Below, one piece after another: positions 1 to 8,807 of a stretch of 64,000 nucleotides of DNA. The notes below the pieces were generated by a model that ran no database searches, was not told where the DNA came from, and saw only the letters and a list, made by a program, of their open reading frames with translations. Every line of letters begins with the position of its first letter. The stretch's first letter is position 1. The DNA comes from Hoeflea sp. IMCC20628 (GTDB taxonomy: Bacteria > Pseudomonadota > Alphaproteobacteria > Rhizobiales > Rhizobiaceae). The translations under genes and the position numbers were made by a program. The stretch covers positions 3,304,501-3,368,500 of the forward strand of contig NZ_CP011479.1 in the NCBI RefSeq assembly GCF_001011155.1, given 5' to 3'.

Positions 1-6
1 TATCAC

Positions 7-1746
7 ATGGGAGGTTCAAGCGCGCAAACCTTGGCGTCATCGCCACGGGTAAAAGCCGAAATTCTTCAGGCAATTACATTCCTGAATGATTTTGACGACG
101 AACTGGAAGTTGTCGTCGATGTTTATGCGCCGAATCCATATTTTCGCATGTCCCTTCACCTGATCCGCAGCCACCTTGAAGCAAAAACGGTCACGCCGAC
201 ATCCTTGATCGGGGCTGCCGGCGTTCCCTATGCCACTGCGGCGCGCCGCGTCAAAGAGATGATTGAGGCGGGACTTATCGAGCAGCGCCCACGGACGCGG
301 ACCGGCAAGACCTTTTCCATTCATCCCAGTGACAAGCTTCTCGAATCCTGGATGCAAATGACCGGCCGGCTGAAGCGCCTCGCCCAGAAGAGTTTCGACT
401 TCAGCGAAAAGCGAACTGATACAAGCGACTACTATTTCGGCAGCTCCTACATGGCGGCCCGGTCGATCCCGCCACTTCAGGTGCTCCCGGAGCCGCTCAA
501 GCTGCCCGGCGGCGTGCGGGTTCTGGTTCATGGCGATCCCACATTCATGGTCATGGATGCGCTCAAGCGGCAGTTTGAGCAAACCCTTGGCGCACAAATC
601 CATCAGCGGGCATTTTCGATCGACCGACTGCACGAGGAAGTCCTGCGCAACGCCGACCGCAAATCCAGCCGCTATGACATCATCGCCGTGGATCTGCCCT
701 GGATCGGCGAACTCGTGGAAAAGGGCATACTCATGCCTTTGGATGATGCGCTGGATCTGCAGCGCCTTGATCCCGCCGACTTCCATACCGCTGGCTGGAA
801 GGCGACGCATTGGAGCGGACGGCCCTACGGCGTGCCTGCCCAGACGACCCCGGAACTTCTGTTCTACCGCAAAGACCTGTTTGCCAAAGCTGGCCTTGAG
901 CCACCGACCACGACCAGCGAGCTTCTCAATGCCGCCAAACAACTTCACGACCCCGGCCAGGGCCGCTACGGCATTGCATGGAACGCCGCCCGCGGCACAG
1001 CACTGGGCCACACCTTCCTGATGACGCTTGCCGATTTCGGGCAACCGATTTTCGATTTGCCCACCGTTGCCGGAGGCTTTGACACCGATCATCTGGACAC
1101 CGAGCCCTATCGCCCCATAATTGATACGGATGCAGGCCTGGCCGCAGCCGAATACCTGATGGCACTGCTCGACTACTCACCTCCTTATATCCTGTCGATG
1201 TCCTGGTACGAACGGGTCCGTCCCTATGCCGCAGGTCAGATTGCCATGGCCTATGGCTACACCCTGCTCGCACCCTATTTCGAACTTGATCCGTCATCCC
1301 CGGCCTGCGGGCAAACCGGCTATGTTCCGCATCCATTTGGACCGGGAGCATCCCCGATTGCCCCCGTTGGCGGTTACGCCATGGCAATACCCGCAAATAT
1401 TGCGCCTGAACGGCTCTCCGGCGCTGCCGAAGCCCTGATCATGTTCACCTCGCCCGAGGCCCAGAAACTCTACATCCAGAACGGCAGCCGGACCAATCCG
1501 CGCTACTCGGTCAGCGCTGATCCCGAGGTCCGGCGCTCGTCACCGATTTTCGAAGCGGTCGACGGCATGTCATGGCGTGACGAGCTGCAGTTCTGGCCAC
1601 GCCCGCCAGTCCCAGAAATCAGCGAGATCATCCGCATTTGCGGGGAAGAACTGCACGACATGCTGCGCGGGCTCGTCAGTCCCAAACAGGCATTACGCAA
1701 GGCGCAAGCACGCGCCGACGCAATCATCAAAGAAAACAGCGACTAG
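7..1746 (+). CDS. wHTH regulator fused to an ABC-type solute-binding domain
   Basis: The 579-aa protein has two parts. Residues about 46-115 look like a winged helix-turn-helix: an ATAARRVKEMIEAGLIEQ recognition-helix-like stretch followed by a basic wing. Residues about 168-575 look like a family 1 extracellular solute-binding protein, with RVLVHGDPTFMVMDALKRQF, a DIIAVDLPWIGELVEKGIL hinge segment and a YGVPAQTTPELLFYRKDLF motif. There is no signal peptide, so it should be cytoplasmic and act as a ligand-sensing transcription factor rather than a transporter subunit. It lies 18 nt upstream of the SDR gene, and it probably controls the dehydrogenase cluster that follows. Only six bases precede the first ATG and the frame is open to the window edge, so the true start may lie outside. 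Confidence 0.75.
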   Translation: MGGSSAQTLASSPRVKAEILQAITFLNDFDDELEVVVDVYAPNPYFRMSLHLIRSHLEAKTVTPTSLIGAAGVPYATAARRVKEMIEAGLIEQRPRTRTGKTFSIHPSDKLLESWMQMTGRLKRLAQKSFDFSEKRTDTSDYYFGSSYMAARSIPPLQVLPEPLKLPGGVRVLVHGDPTFMVMDALKRQFEQTLGAQIHQRAFSIDRLHEEVLRNADRKSSRYDIIAVDLPWIGELVEKGILMPLDDALDLQRLDPADFHTAGWKATHWSGRPYGVPAQTTPELLFYRKDLFAKAGLEPPTTTSELLNAAKQLHDPGQGRYGIAWNAARGTALGHTFLMTLADFGQPIFDLPTVAGGFDTDHLDTEPYRPIIDTDAGLAAAEYLMALLDYSPPYILSMSWYERVRPYAAGQIAMAYGYTLLAPYFELDPSSPACGQTGYVPHPFGPGASPIAPVGGYAMAIPANIAPERLSGAAEALIMFTSPEAQKLYIQNGSRTNPRYSVSADPEVRRSSPIFEAVDGMSWRDELQFWPRPPVPEISEIIRICGEELHDMLRGLVSPKQALRKAQARADAIIKENSD

Positions 1747-1764
1747 TTCAACGAGGAGGAAACC

Positions 1765-2574
1765 ATGGACCCCAATCGACTCAAGGGAAAAAACATCATG
1801 ATCACCGGCGCGGCTCAAGGAATGGGCGCGGCCAATGCGGAGTATTTTGCGGCACAAGGCGCAAATGTCTGTCTCGGTGACATCAATGTCGACGGGGTCA
1901 ATGAAGTGGCCAGGCGCATCAACGAGGCCGGAAACGGCAAGGCTGTCGCGCTGAAACTGGATGTAACCAGCCGGGAGGACAATGCGGCAGCCGTAGCCAA
2001 GACCGTTGACGCCTTCGGGACCATCAACGTCGCGCTGATGAACGCAGGCATCAACAAGCCACGCATGTTCATGGATATCGACGAAGACAACTGGGATGCG
2101 ATCATGAACATCAACGCCAAGGGCATGCTTTTCGGCATGCAGGAGGCGGCCCGGCAGATGACGGCGCAGGGACCGATGGAAGATCATCCCTACAAGATCA
2201 TCAATGTCGGCTCGATCGTGTCCCGCACCGCGTTCCTCGATGTGATCCCCTATTCCTGTTCCAAATACTGCGCCCTTGCAATGATCATCGGCGGTGCCAA
2301 GGCATTGTGGGAGCACAAGATCACAGTCAACGGCTACGCTCCCGGTGTCGTGCGCACGGAACTCTGGGAGCAACTCGACAAGGATCTGGTGAAAATCGGC
2401 ATGTTCGAGGAAGAGGGCCAATCAATGGACCATCTCGCCAAGACGATGATCACCATGAAGAAATACTCCTACCCGGACGATGTCAAAGGCACCGCTGCCT
2501 TCCTCGTCTCTGACGAGAGCGATTACATGACCGGCCAGCTGATCATGATCGATGGCGGCATGATCATGCAGTGA
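1765..2574 (+). CDS. SDR family NAD(P)-dependent oxidoreductase
   Basis: This 269-aa classical short-chain dehydrogenase has the cofactor loop G15-AAQGMG-21 and the catalytic residues Ser150, Tyr163 and Lys167 (YSCSK). It ends in the usual MTGQLIMIDGGM. A strong ribosome-binding site (gaggagg) sits just before the ATG. The substrate is likely a secondary alcohol or polyol, which the enzyme would oxidise with NAD(P)+. As the first enzyme of the cluster it may make the ketone or diketone later split by the E1/E2 complex, as 2,3-butanediol dehydrogenase does in acetoin pathways. That role is inferred from context. Confidence 0.85.
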   Translation: MDPNRLKGKNIMITGAAQGMGAANAEYFAAQGANVCLGDINVDGVNEVARRINEAGNGKAVALKLDVTSREDNAAAVAKTVDAFGTINVALMNAGINKPRMFMDIDEDNWDAIMNINAKGMLFGMQEAARQMTAQGPMEDHPYKIINVGSIVSRTAFLDVIPYSCSKYCALAMIIGGAKALWEHKITVNGYAPGVVRTELWEQLDKDLVKIGMFEEEGQSMDHLAKTMITMKKYSYPDDVKGTAAFLVSDESDYMTGQLIMIDGGMIMQ

Positions 2575-2644
2575 CTAGCTTTACTCATCTGCTCCCCAAC
2601 CGTTCACCCGATATGTGCGCCGAACCGGCGCCAAGGAGGCTATC

Positions 2645-3949
2645 ATGGCTAACACAACAGCCCTCAATCCCCGTATCCTGCAGCCGGGCGATATCGACCC
2701 GAACTGGCGCTGGGACAAGCATCTTCCCGCCCTCGGCCACACCGCAGTGGATTTCGAGCGCCGTGTTGACCATGACCGTCTGCGCCGCTACCGGCTCAGC
2801 CGCGCCAAGGACGCGCTGAAGAAGTCGGAATGCGGCGCGCTGCTGATGTTCGACGTCAACAACATCCGCTACGTCTCGGGTACCAAGATCGGTGAATGGG
2901 AGCGGGACAAGATGTGCCGTTTCTGCCTGCTTGCAGGCGACGAGGAACCCTATGTCTGGGACTTCGGTTCTGCCGCCGTACACCACAAGGATTACTGCGA
3001 TTGGCTCGACCCAGATCGCATGCTCGCCGGCGTCGTCGGCATGCGCGGCACCATCCCGCCGTCCTTCGGGCTGATGAAGCGCTATGCCGAGGAGATTTAC
3101 GGCCTGCTCAAGCGTGCTGGCGTCGCCGACATGCCGGTCGGCGTCGATTATGCCGAGACTGCGATGTTCTTTGCCCTGCAAGCAGCCGGGATCAACGTGG
3201 TCGACGGCCAGCAGGTCATGCTTTCGGCGCGCGAGATCAAGAATGTCGACGAAATCCACCTGCTCAACCAGGCAGCCGCCATGGTCGACGGCGTCTATCA
3301 CATGATCTGGGAAGAGTTGAAGCCGGGCATCCGCGAAAACGACATCGTGGCGATGTCCAACAAGATGCTCTACGAAATGGGTTCCGACGATGTCGAGGCG
3401 ATCAACGCCATTTCCGGCGAGCGTTGCAATCCACATCCGCACAATTTCACCGACCGTCTGTTCCGGCCGGGCGATCAGGCCTTTTTCGACATCCTGCAAA
3501 GCTATCAGGGCTACCGCACCTGCTATTATCGCACCTTCAACATCGGCCGCGCGACACCGTCGCAGAACGACGCCTATATCAGGGCGCGGGAATGGCTCGA
3601 TGCGGCGATAGCGCTGATCCGACCCGGAGTCACCACCGACAAGATTGCCGCCGTCTGGCCCACCGCGGAGAGCCTCGGCTTTCCGAATGAACTCGCCGCC
3701 TTCGGCCTGCAGTTCGGCCACGGTCTCGGCCTTGCGCTGCATGAACGGCCGATCATCAGCCGCGCCGTCAGCTTCGAAAATCCGATGGAAATCCAGACCG
3801 GCATGGTGTTCGCGCTGGAGACCTACTGCCCCGCTTCGGACGGCTATTCCGCCGCGCGTATCGAGGAAGAAGTGGTGGTCACCGACACCGGCTGCCGCGT
3901 CATCAGCCTGTTCCCGGCGGAAGAACTGCCGATCGCCAACCGCTACTGA
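2645..3949 (+). CDS. M24 (Xaa-Pro peptidase/creatinase fold) protein with an altered metal site
   Basis: This 434-aa protein has the creatinase-like N-terminal domain (ALLMFDVNNIRYVSGT, about 65-80) and a C-terminal pita-bread domain. Aligned with M24 enzymes, the ligands Asp282, His359 (FGHGLGLALHE), Glu392 and Glu407 are present. The second Asp (normally in DxSRT) is Cys293 in TCYYRTF. It could therefore be a metal-poor hydrolase or lyase; known M24-fold relatives include creatinase and the DMSP lyase DddP. The start at 2645 is chosen because aaggagg lies 6 nt upstream; a GTG at 2615 would bury that site. The gene sits between the SDR and E1 alpha genes, so a role in preparing the E1 substrate is possible. 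The substrate is unknown. Confidence 0.75.
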   Translation: MANTTALNPRILQPGDIDPNWRWDKHLPALGHTAVDFERRVDHDRLRRYRLSRAKDALKKSECGALLMFDVNNIRYVSGTKIGEWERDKMCRFCLLAGDEEPYVWDFGSAAVHHKDYCDWLDPDRMLAGVVGMRGTIPPSFGLMKRYAEEIYGLLKRAGVADMPVGVDYAETAMFFALQAAGINVVDGQQVMLSAREIKNVDEIHLLNQAAAMVDGVYHMIWEELKPGIRENDIVAMSNKMLYEMGSDDVEAINAISGERCNPHPHNFTDRLFRPGDQAFFDILQSYQGYRTCYYRTFNIGRATPSQNDAYIRAREWLDAAIALIRPGVTTDKIAAVWPTAESLGFPNELAAFGLQFGHGLGLALHERPIISRAVSFENPMEIQTGMVFALETYCPASDGYSAARIEEEVVVTDTGCRVISLFPAEELPIANRY

Positions 3950-3956
3950 TTAAGAT

Positions 3957-3983
3957 CGCCCGGCCCTCTCGACCGGCCGGGCG
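3957..3983 (+). terminator. GC-rich hairpin between M24 and E1 alpha genes
   Basis: CGCCCGGCC and GGCCGGGCG form a perfect 9-bp stem around a 9-nt loop, extendable by three pairs including one G-U. No T-run follows, so it is more likely an intra-operon attenuator or mRNA-stabilising hairpin than a full terminator. Confidence 0.5.
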
Positions 3984-4010
3984 GTCTCCTGCATCAACGG
4001 AGCCAGATTT

Positions 4011-5006
4011 ATGAGCGCTGCCAAAAAAGCCGACTCCAACCGTGATGACTATCTCAGAATGTACCAACAGATGGTGCGTATCCGGGCATTCGAAGACAAT
4101 GCCAATCAGCTCTATCTGTCGGCCAAGATGCCCGGTTTGACCCATATGTATTCAGGTCAGGAAGCGGTCGCTGTCGGCATATGCGAAGCTCTGACCGTCA
4201 GTGACAAAATCACCTCCACCCATCGCGGCCACGGTCATTGCGTCGCCAAGGGAGCCAATTTCAAGGAAATGTTCTGCGAATTACTGGGCAAGGAAGAGGG
4301 CTATTGCCGCGGCAAGGGCGGTTCGATGCATATCGCTGATCAGGCCAATGGCAACCTTGGAGCCAACGCCATTGTTGGAGGTTCGATGGGTATTGCCACC
4401 GGCGCGGCGCTTTCAGCCAAGCGTCTTGGCAAGACCGACGTCGCGGTGTGCTTCTTTGGCGACGGAGCGACCGCACAGGGTCTGTTGTATGAAGTCATGA
4501 ACATGGCGGCACTGTGGAAACTACCGATCATTTATGCCTGCGAAAACAACGGCTACAGCGAATACACCCGTACCGATGAGATCGCCGCCGGTTCTATCAC
4601 CGCGCGCGCCGAAGCCTTCGGAATCGAAAGCCACACGGTGGACGGACAGGATGTGCTCGCGGTCAACAAACTGGCGACAGAGCTGGTGGCGCGTGCCCGC
4701 AAGGGCGAAGGCCCGTTCTTTGTCGAGCTAATGACCTACCGCTACCACGGCCACCATGTCGGCGACATCAATCGCGAATATTACCGCGCGAAGGATGAAG
4801 AGGCTGAGTGGAAGACCAACCGCGATCCGATCACCAATTTCGGCAAATGGCTAAAAGACCAGAAAATTGTCACGGCGGACGAACTGGTCGGCATCGATAA
4901 CGAGATCAAGGCCCAGGCGGAAGCAGCCGTCGCTTACGCGGAAAAAGCGCCCTACCCCTCCGTCAACGAAGTGGACATGCATGTGTTCGCTTCCAACGCC
5001 GCCTAG
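4011..5006 (+). CDS. Thiamine diphosphate-dependent dehydrogenase E1 component, alpha subunit (AcoA/PdhA type)
   Basis: This 331-aa protein is the usual length for an E1 alpha of the acetoin/pyruvate dehydrogenase type. It has HRGHGH at 71-76 (phosphorylation-loop/active-site region) and the thiamine diphosphate motif GDG at 150-152, ending in NN at 179-180. With the beta subunit 12 nt downstream it should form an alpha2beta2 decarboxylase that cleaves a 2-oxo compound and passes the acyl group to a lipoyl domain. The segment LSAKMPGLTHMYSGQEAVAV is closer to acetoin-type E1 than to housekeeping PDH. No fatty-acid or TCA genes are nearby, which also points to a catabolic complex. The exact substrate is not known. 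Confidence 0.9.
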   Translation: MSAAKKADSNRDDYLRMYQQMVRIRAFEDNANQLYLSAKMPGLTHMYSGQEAVAVGICEALTVSDKITSTHRGHGHCVAKGANFKEMFCELLGKEEGYCRGKGGSMHIADQANGNLGANAIVGGSMGIATGAALSAKRLGKTDVAVCFFGDGATAQGLLYEVMNMAALWKLPIIYACENNGYSEYTRTDEIAAGSITARAEAFGIESHTVDGQDVLAVNKLATELVARARKGEGPFFVELMTYRYHGHHVGDINREYYRAKDEEAEWKTNRDPITNFGKWLKDQKIVTADELVGIDNEIKAQAEAAVAYAEKAPYPSVNEVDMHVFASNAA

Positions 5007-5018
5007 CAGGAGCCAATC

Positions 5019-6014
5019 ATGCGCGAGATCACACTCTCAAAGGCCGTCAACGAGGCCATTGCCGAAGAAATGCGGCGTGATCCATCGATCTTCGTCATTG
5101 GCGAGGATGTCGCCGAAGCTGGCACGCCGTTCAAGGTTTTGTCCGGGCTTGTCGAGGAATTCGGTACCGAGCGGATCATTGATACGCCGATCGCCGAACC
5201 GGGCTTCATGGGGATCGCCGTGGGTGCTGCGATGACCGGCAGCCGCCCGATTGTCGATCTAATGTTCGGTGATTTCCTCTATCTGGTGATGGACCAACTC
5301 TGCAACCAGGCGGCCAAGACCCACTATATGTCCGGCGGCAAACTGAGTGTGCCGCTGGTGCTGCGCACCAATCTCGGCGCGACGCGCCGCTCCGCTGCCC
5401 AGCACTCGCAATCACTGCACGCGCTGGTGGCCCACATTCCCGGCCTCAAGGTGGCCATGCCCTCATCAGCCTATGAGGCAAAGGGCCTGATGAAGACGGC
5501 AATCCGGGACAACAATCCGGTGGTCATCTTCGAGGACAAGCTGATGTATCAGGACAAGGCGCCGGTGCCGGAAGAGGAATACCTTATCCCCTTCGGCGTC
5601 GCCAATGTGCTGCGCGAAGGCTCCGACATCACCTTGGTAGCGACGTCCTCGATGGTGCAGGTGGCGTTGAAGGCCGCCGAGATTCTCGCCGCCGAGGGAA
5701 TGTCGGCCGAAGTGATCGATCCGCGCACCATCGTGCCGCTGGACGAAGACACGATCGTGAAATCCGTGCGCAAGACTTCGCGCGCCATCGTCATCGACGA
5801 GGGCCATCAGAGCTATGGCATCACCGGCGAGATCGCCAGCCGCATCTCCGACAAGGCCTTCTACCATCTCGATGCACCGGTTCAGCGCATGGGCGCAATG
5901 GACGTGCCGGTGCCATTCTCGCCAGCACTGGAAGACATCACCGTACCAACGCCCGAGACAGTCGCTGAACGGGCGCGGCTGACGATCCGCGGGGACTTGT
6001 TTCATGCCGCATGA
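5019..6014 (+). CDS. Thiamine diphosphate-dependent dehydrogenase E1 component, beta subunit
   Basis: This 331-aa transketolase-like E1 beta carries ISKAVNEAI-type N-terminal features, the acidic FVIGEDVAEAGTPFKV segment that contacts thiamine diphosphate, and a C-terminal transketolase domain (VIDPRTIVPLDEDTIVKSV, then DEGHQSYGITGEIA). It pairs with the alpha subunit just upstream. Its 3' end overlaps the E2 gene by 11 nt, which suggests translational coupling. The family splits 2-oxo acids or acetoin-like ketones; this copy lies in a catabolic cluster without an E3 gene, so lipoamide dehydrogenase is presumably borrowed from elsewhere. Confidence 0.9.
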   Translation: MREITLSKAVNEAIAEEMRRDPSIFVIGEDVAEAGTPFKVLSGLVEEFGTERIIDTPIAEPGFMGIAVGAAMTGSRPIVDLMFGDFLYLVMDQLCNQAAKTHYMSGGKLSVPLVLRTNLGATRRSAAQHSQSLHALVAHIPGLKVAMPSSAYEAKGLMKTAIRDNNPVVIFEDKLMYQDKAPVPEEEYLIPFGVANVLREGSDITLVATSSMVQVALKAAEILAAEGMSAEVIDPRTIVPLDEDTIVKSVRKTSRAIVIDEGHQSYGITGEIASRISDKAFYHLDAPVQRMGAMDVPVPFSPALEDITVPTPETVAERARLTIRGDLFHAA

Positions 6015-7362
6015 AATCATCATGCCTGCTCTGGGGATGGCGCAGGATACCGGCAAGATCGTTTCCTGGCTGAAACAATCCGGCGATCCGGTGAGGATTG
6101 GCGACGCCATCATGGAGGTCGAGACCGACAAGACGACCATGGAAGTGGAAGCCCAGGCCGACGGGTTCCTGACCGACATCATGGCTGGGGCGGGCGAAGA
6201 CGTGCCGGTGGGACAAGCCGTCGCCAGGATTTCCGACAACGCCACAGGCAGCGGTGCGCCGCCTCCAGTTTCGAACCCTCGCCAGGACGAAAATACCGCC
6301 TCAGGCGACAATCTGCCCGAGGGTCAATCCATCATCATGCCCGCACTGGGCATGACACAGGACACCGGCTTGATCGTTGCCTGGCACAAGTCTGCCGGCG
6401 ATCCGGTTTCAGCCGGTGATATCCTTCTGGAAGTGGAAACCGACAAGTCGGTGATGGAGGTCGAAGCCGGCCATGATGGTTATGTCGCAGCAATTCTGGC
6501 TGAGACCCGGGAAGTTGTGCCGGTTGGCGACATTATCGCCGTCATTTCCGCGCAACCACCAGCCAACCCGTTCTCCCGCAGTTTTGCATCCAGGCAACCT
6601 AAAGGGGTGAATGCAAACTCCGAAGCCCCTGTTACCCCCTCTATAAAAGCAGCCCCGAAACCCGCCACGCAAGCGGCTCCACCAGCAGCGACCAAAGCTG
6701 CAAAAGTTGTTCCGAGCGCACGCGTTCTGGCTTCACCCAAAGCACGGCGCCTCGCGCGTGAACAAGGTCTTGATCTCTCCCGCCTTGCCGAGCAGGGTAT
6801 TGCGCAGCCCTATCATGTCGCCGATCTCGAGACCTTGCGTGCTCTTCCACCCGCCGCGCAGGCCGGTGTCAGCAGCGCCTCCAACGCCACTCCGTTGCAT
6901 GTCTCGGCACGTGTGCCCGCCAGCGGCTGCGATGATTTCATCCGGTGGCTTGCCGATGACGGCAATATCAAGCTGGAACCGGCCCAGCTCTGGTTGCGCT
7001 TCGCTGCAGCCGCCTTGCGCCATGCCAAGCAGCATGGATCCGACCGGCTGGTACTCGGCATCGACAGGCCAAACGCGGACACAACGCGATATGCCGATCC
7101 CGACACAACGCGTCCGACGCAGCCAGAGACCATCGACGCCGAAACGGTGGCCGATCTGATCCTGCGCGACCTCACCGGCACGCTGCTGATCTCGGTCAGA
7201 TTGACCGCCGGCGCAGCACCAGTTCTCACCATGGGTCGCGACGACGCTTCCTATGTACTCGGGCTGGACTTCCTGGAGGCTCAATTGTCCGAAACCGAAG
7301 CGATCCAGTTCCTCACCGACTTCGCAGAGCGTCTGCAAGAGCCGCTTCGCCACATACTCTGA
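6004..7362 (+). CDS. E2-like protein with two lipoyl domains and an E3-binding domain but a degenerate catalytic domain
   Basis: The 452-aa protein has two lipoyl domains, residues about 2-78 (lipoyl Lys43 in ETDKTTME) and 108-183 (Lys148 in ETDKSVME). An Ala/Pro-rich linker follows, then a peripheral subunit-binding domain at about 239-279 (VLASPKARRLAREQGLDL). The remaining 170 residues resemble a shrunken acyltransferase domain and lack the HxxxD/NG active-site motif. It therefore looks like the swinging-arm subunit of the complex, while the transferase active site is supplied by the separate protein at 8808-9707. It overlaps E1 beta by 11 nt. Confidence 0.8.
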   Translation: MPHEIIMPALGMAQDTGKIVSWLKQSGDPVRIGDAIMEVETDKTTMEVEAQADGFLTDIMAGAGEDVPVGQAVARISDNATGSGAPPPVSNPRQDENTASGDNLPEGQSIIMPALGMTQDTGLIVAWHKSAGDPVSAGDILLEVETDKSVMEVEAGHDGYVAAILAETREVVPVGDIIAVISAQPPANPFSRSFASRQPKGVNANSEAPVTPSIKAAPKPATQAAPPAATKAAKVVPSARVLASPKARRLAREQGLDLSRLAEQGIAQPYHVADLETLRALPPAAQAGVSSASNATPLHVSARVPASGCDDFIRWLADDGNIKLEPAQLWLRFAAAALRHAKQHGSDRLVLGIDRPNADTTRYADPDTTRPTQPETIDAETVADLILRDLTGTLLISVRLTAGAAPVLTMGRDDASYVLGLDFLEAQLSETEAIQFLTDFAERLQEPLRHIL

Positions 7363-7375
7363 CCGGGAGACCCCG

Positions 7376-8806
7376 ATGCAACACAACCAGCTTTACATCA
7401 ATGGCGAATGGCGCGATGGCGCGTCCGGAGAGTGCTTTGATGTCATCAATCCGGCTACGGAACAGGTGCTCGCATCCGTTGCATCCGCCGAGATCGAAGA
7501 TGCCGACAGAGCGCTTGACGCAGCCCAGGCCGCTTATTCCGACTGGGCTGCGCGCAAGCCGCGCGAGCGCTCGGAAGTCCTGCGCAAGGCGTGGGAGCTG
7601 ATGACGGCACGGCTTGAGGATTTCGCCCGGCTGATCACGCTCGAAAACGGCAAGGCCCACGCCGACGCGTTGGGCGAAGCCACCTATGCGGCTGAATTCT
7701 TCAGATGGTTTGCCGAAGAGGCGGTGCGCGCCGATGGTATGATTACCCGTGCTCCCTCTTCCGGTGCGCGGATCATTGTCCAGCACAAGCCGGCAGGTAT
7801 CGCGGTTCTGGTAACGCCCTGGAACTACCCGGCTGCCATGGGCACGCGCAAGATTGCACCGGCTCTCGCCGCTGGTTGCCCGATCATCATCAAGCCCGCG
7901 TCCGAGACGCCGCTGACCATGCTTGCGCTGATGCCGCTGCTGGAAGAAGCGGGCGTTCCCAAGGGGCTCGTCAATGTTCTGCCGTCCAGGAAATCCGGCA
8001 AGCTGGTCGATCACATGCTGCACGATCCGCGCGTACGTGTGATCTCGTTTACCGGCTCGACGGAAGTCGGACGCAAGCTTCTGCACTCGGCGGCGGATCA
8101 GGTGCTCAAGCCGGCCATGGAACTTGGCGGAAATGCACCGCTGATCGTGTTTGAGGATGCGGACATCGACAGGGCGGTTGAGGGCGCGATGCTGGCAAAG
8201 ATGCGCAACCTTGGTGAAGCCTGCACTGCGGCGAACCGTTTTTATATCCATGAGAAAGTGGCGGCCGCCTTCACCACCAAGTTCACACAGGCCATGGCTG
8301 CGCTCAAACTCGGCAACGGCCTCGAGAAGGGCGTTGATGTCGGACCTCTGGTCAATGCCGCCACCCGCGACAAGGTTGTTGCTTTTGTCGACGATGCGGT
8401 GGCCAAGGGAGCAAAGGTCGAGCTTGGCGGCACGCGCCCGAACGGCATCGGGTTTTTCTATCCGCCCACGGTTTTATCCAACGTTCCGGAAACTGCAGAC
8501 TGTGTTGATGACGAGATATTCGGTCCGGTCGCAGCGCTTCAGACCTTTTCGGATGAGGAAGATGTCATCCGACGGGCCAACAACACCGAATACGGTCTGG
8601 TCGCCTATGTATTCTCCGAGGACATGAAGCGTGCCATGCGCGTCTGCGAACGGCTCGAATACGGCATGGTCGGTCTCAATCGCGGTCTCGTCTCCGATCC
8701 CGCCGCTCCCTTTGGTGGAGTCAAGCAATCCGGCCTCGGCCGCGAAGGCGGCCACGAGGGCATGATGGAATTCATGGAAACCCAGTACATCTCGGCTGAG
8801 TGGTAA
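7376..8806 (+). CDS. NAD(P)-dependent aldehyde dehydrogenase (ALDH superfamily)
   Basis: This 476-aa enzyme is a standard-length aldehyde dehydrogenase close to succinate-semialdehyde or glycolaldehyde-type members. It shows Asn150 (TPWNYP), the FTGSTEVG cofactor loop at 225-232, general base Glu249 in ELGGNAP and nucleophile Cys283 in GEACTAANR. The ATG at 7376, behind cgggaga, is preferred to upstream starts inside the E2 gene. It lies between the two parts of the split E2, so it likely oxidises an aldehyde released when the E1/E2 complex cleaves its substrate, as acetaldehyde is released from acetoin. The aldehyde itself cannot be named. Confidence 0.88.
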   Translation: MQHNQLYINGEWRDGASGECFDVINPATEQVLASVASAEIEDADRALDAAQAAYSDWAARKPRERSEVLRKAWELMTARLEDFARLITLENGKAHADALGEATYAAEFFRWFAEEAVRADGMITRAPSSGARIIVQHKPAGIAVLVTPWNYPAAMGTRKIAPALAAGCPIIIKPASETPLTMLALMPLLEEAGVPKGLVNVLPSRKSGKLVDHMLHDPRVRVISFTGSTEVGRKLLHSAADQVLKPAMELGGNAPLIVFEDADIDRAVEGAMLAKMRNLGEACTAANRFYIHEKVAAAFTTKFTQAMAALKLGNGLEKGVDVGPLVNAATRDKVVAFVDDAVAKGAKVELGGTRPNGIGFFYPPTVLSNVPETADCVDDEIFGPVAALQTFSDEEDVIRRANNTEYGLVAYVFSEDMKRAMRVCERLEYGMVGLNRGLVSDPAAPFGGVKQSGLGREGGHEGMMEFMETQYISAEW

Positions 8807-8807
8807 G

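Noticed and set aside
2585-3742. Long minus-strand open frame opposite the M24 gene
   Set aside because: The plus-strand gene has clear family motifs and a good ribosome-binding site. The antisense frame has no recognisable motif and is a GC-bias shadow.
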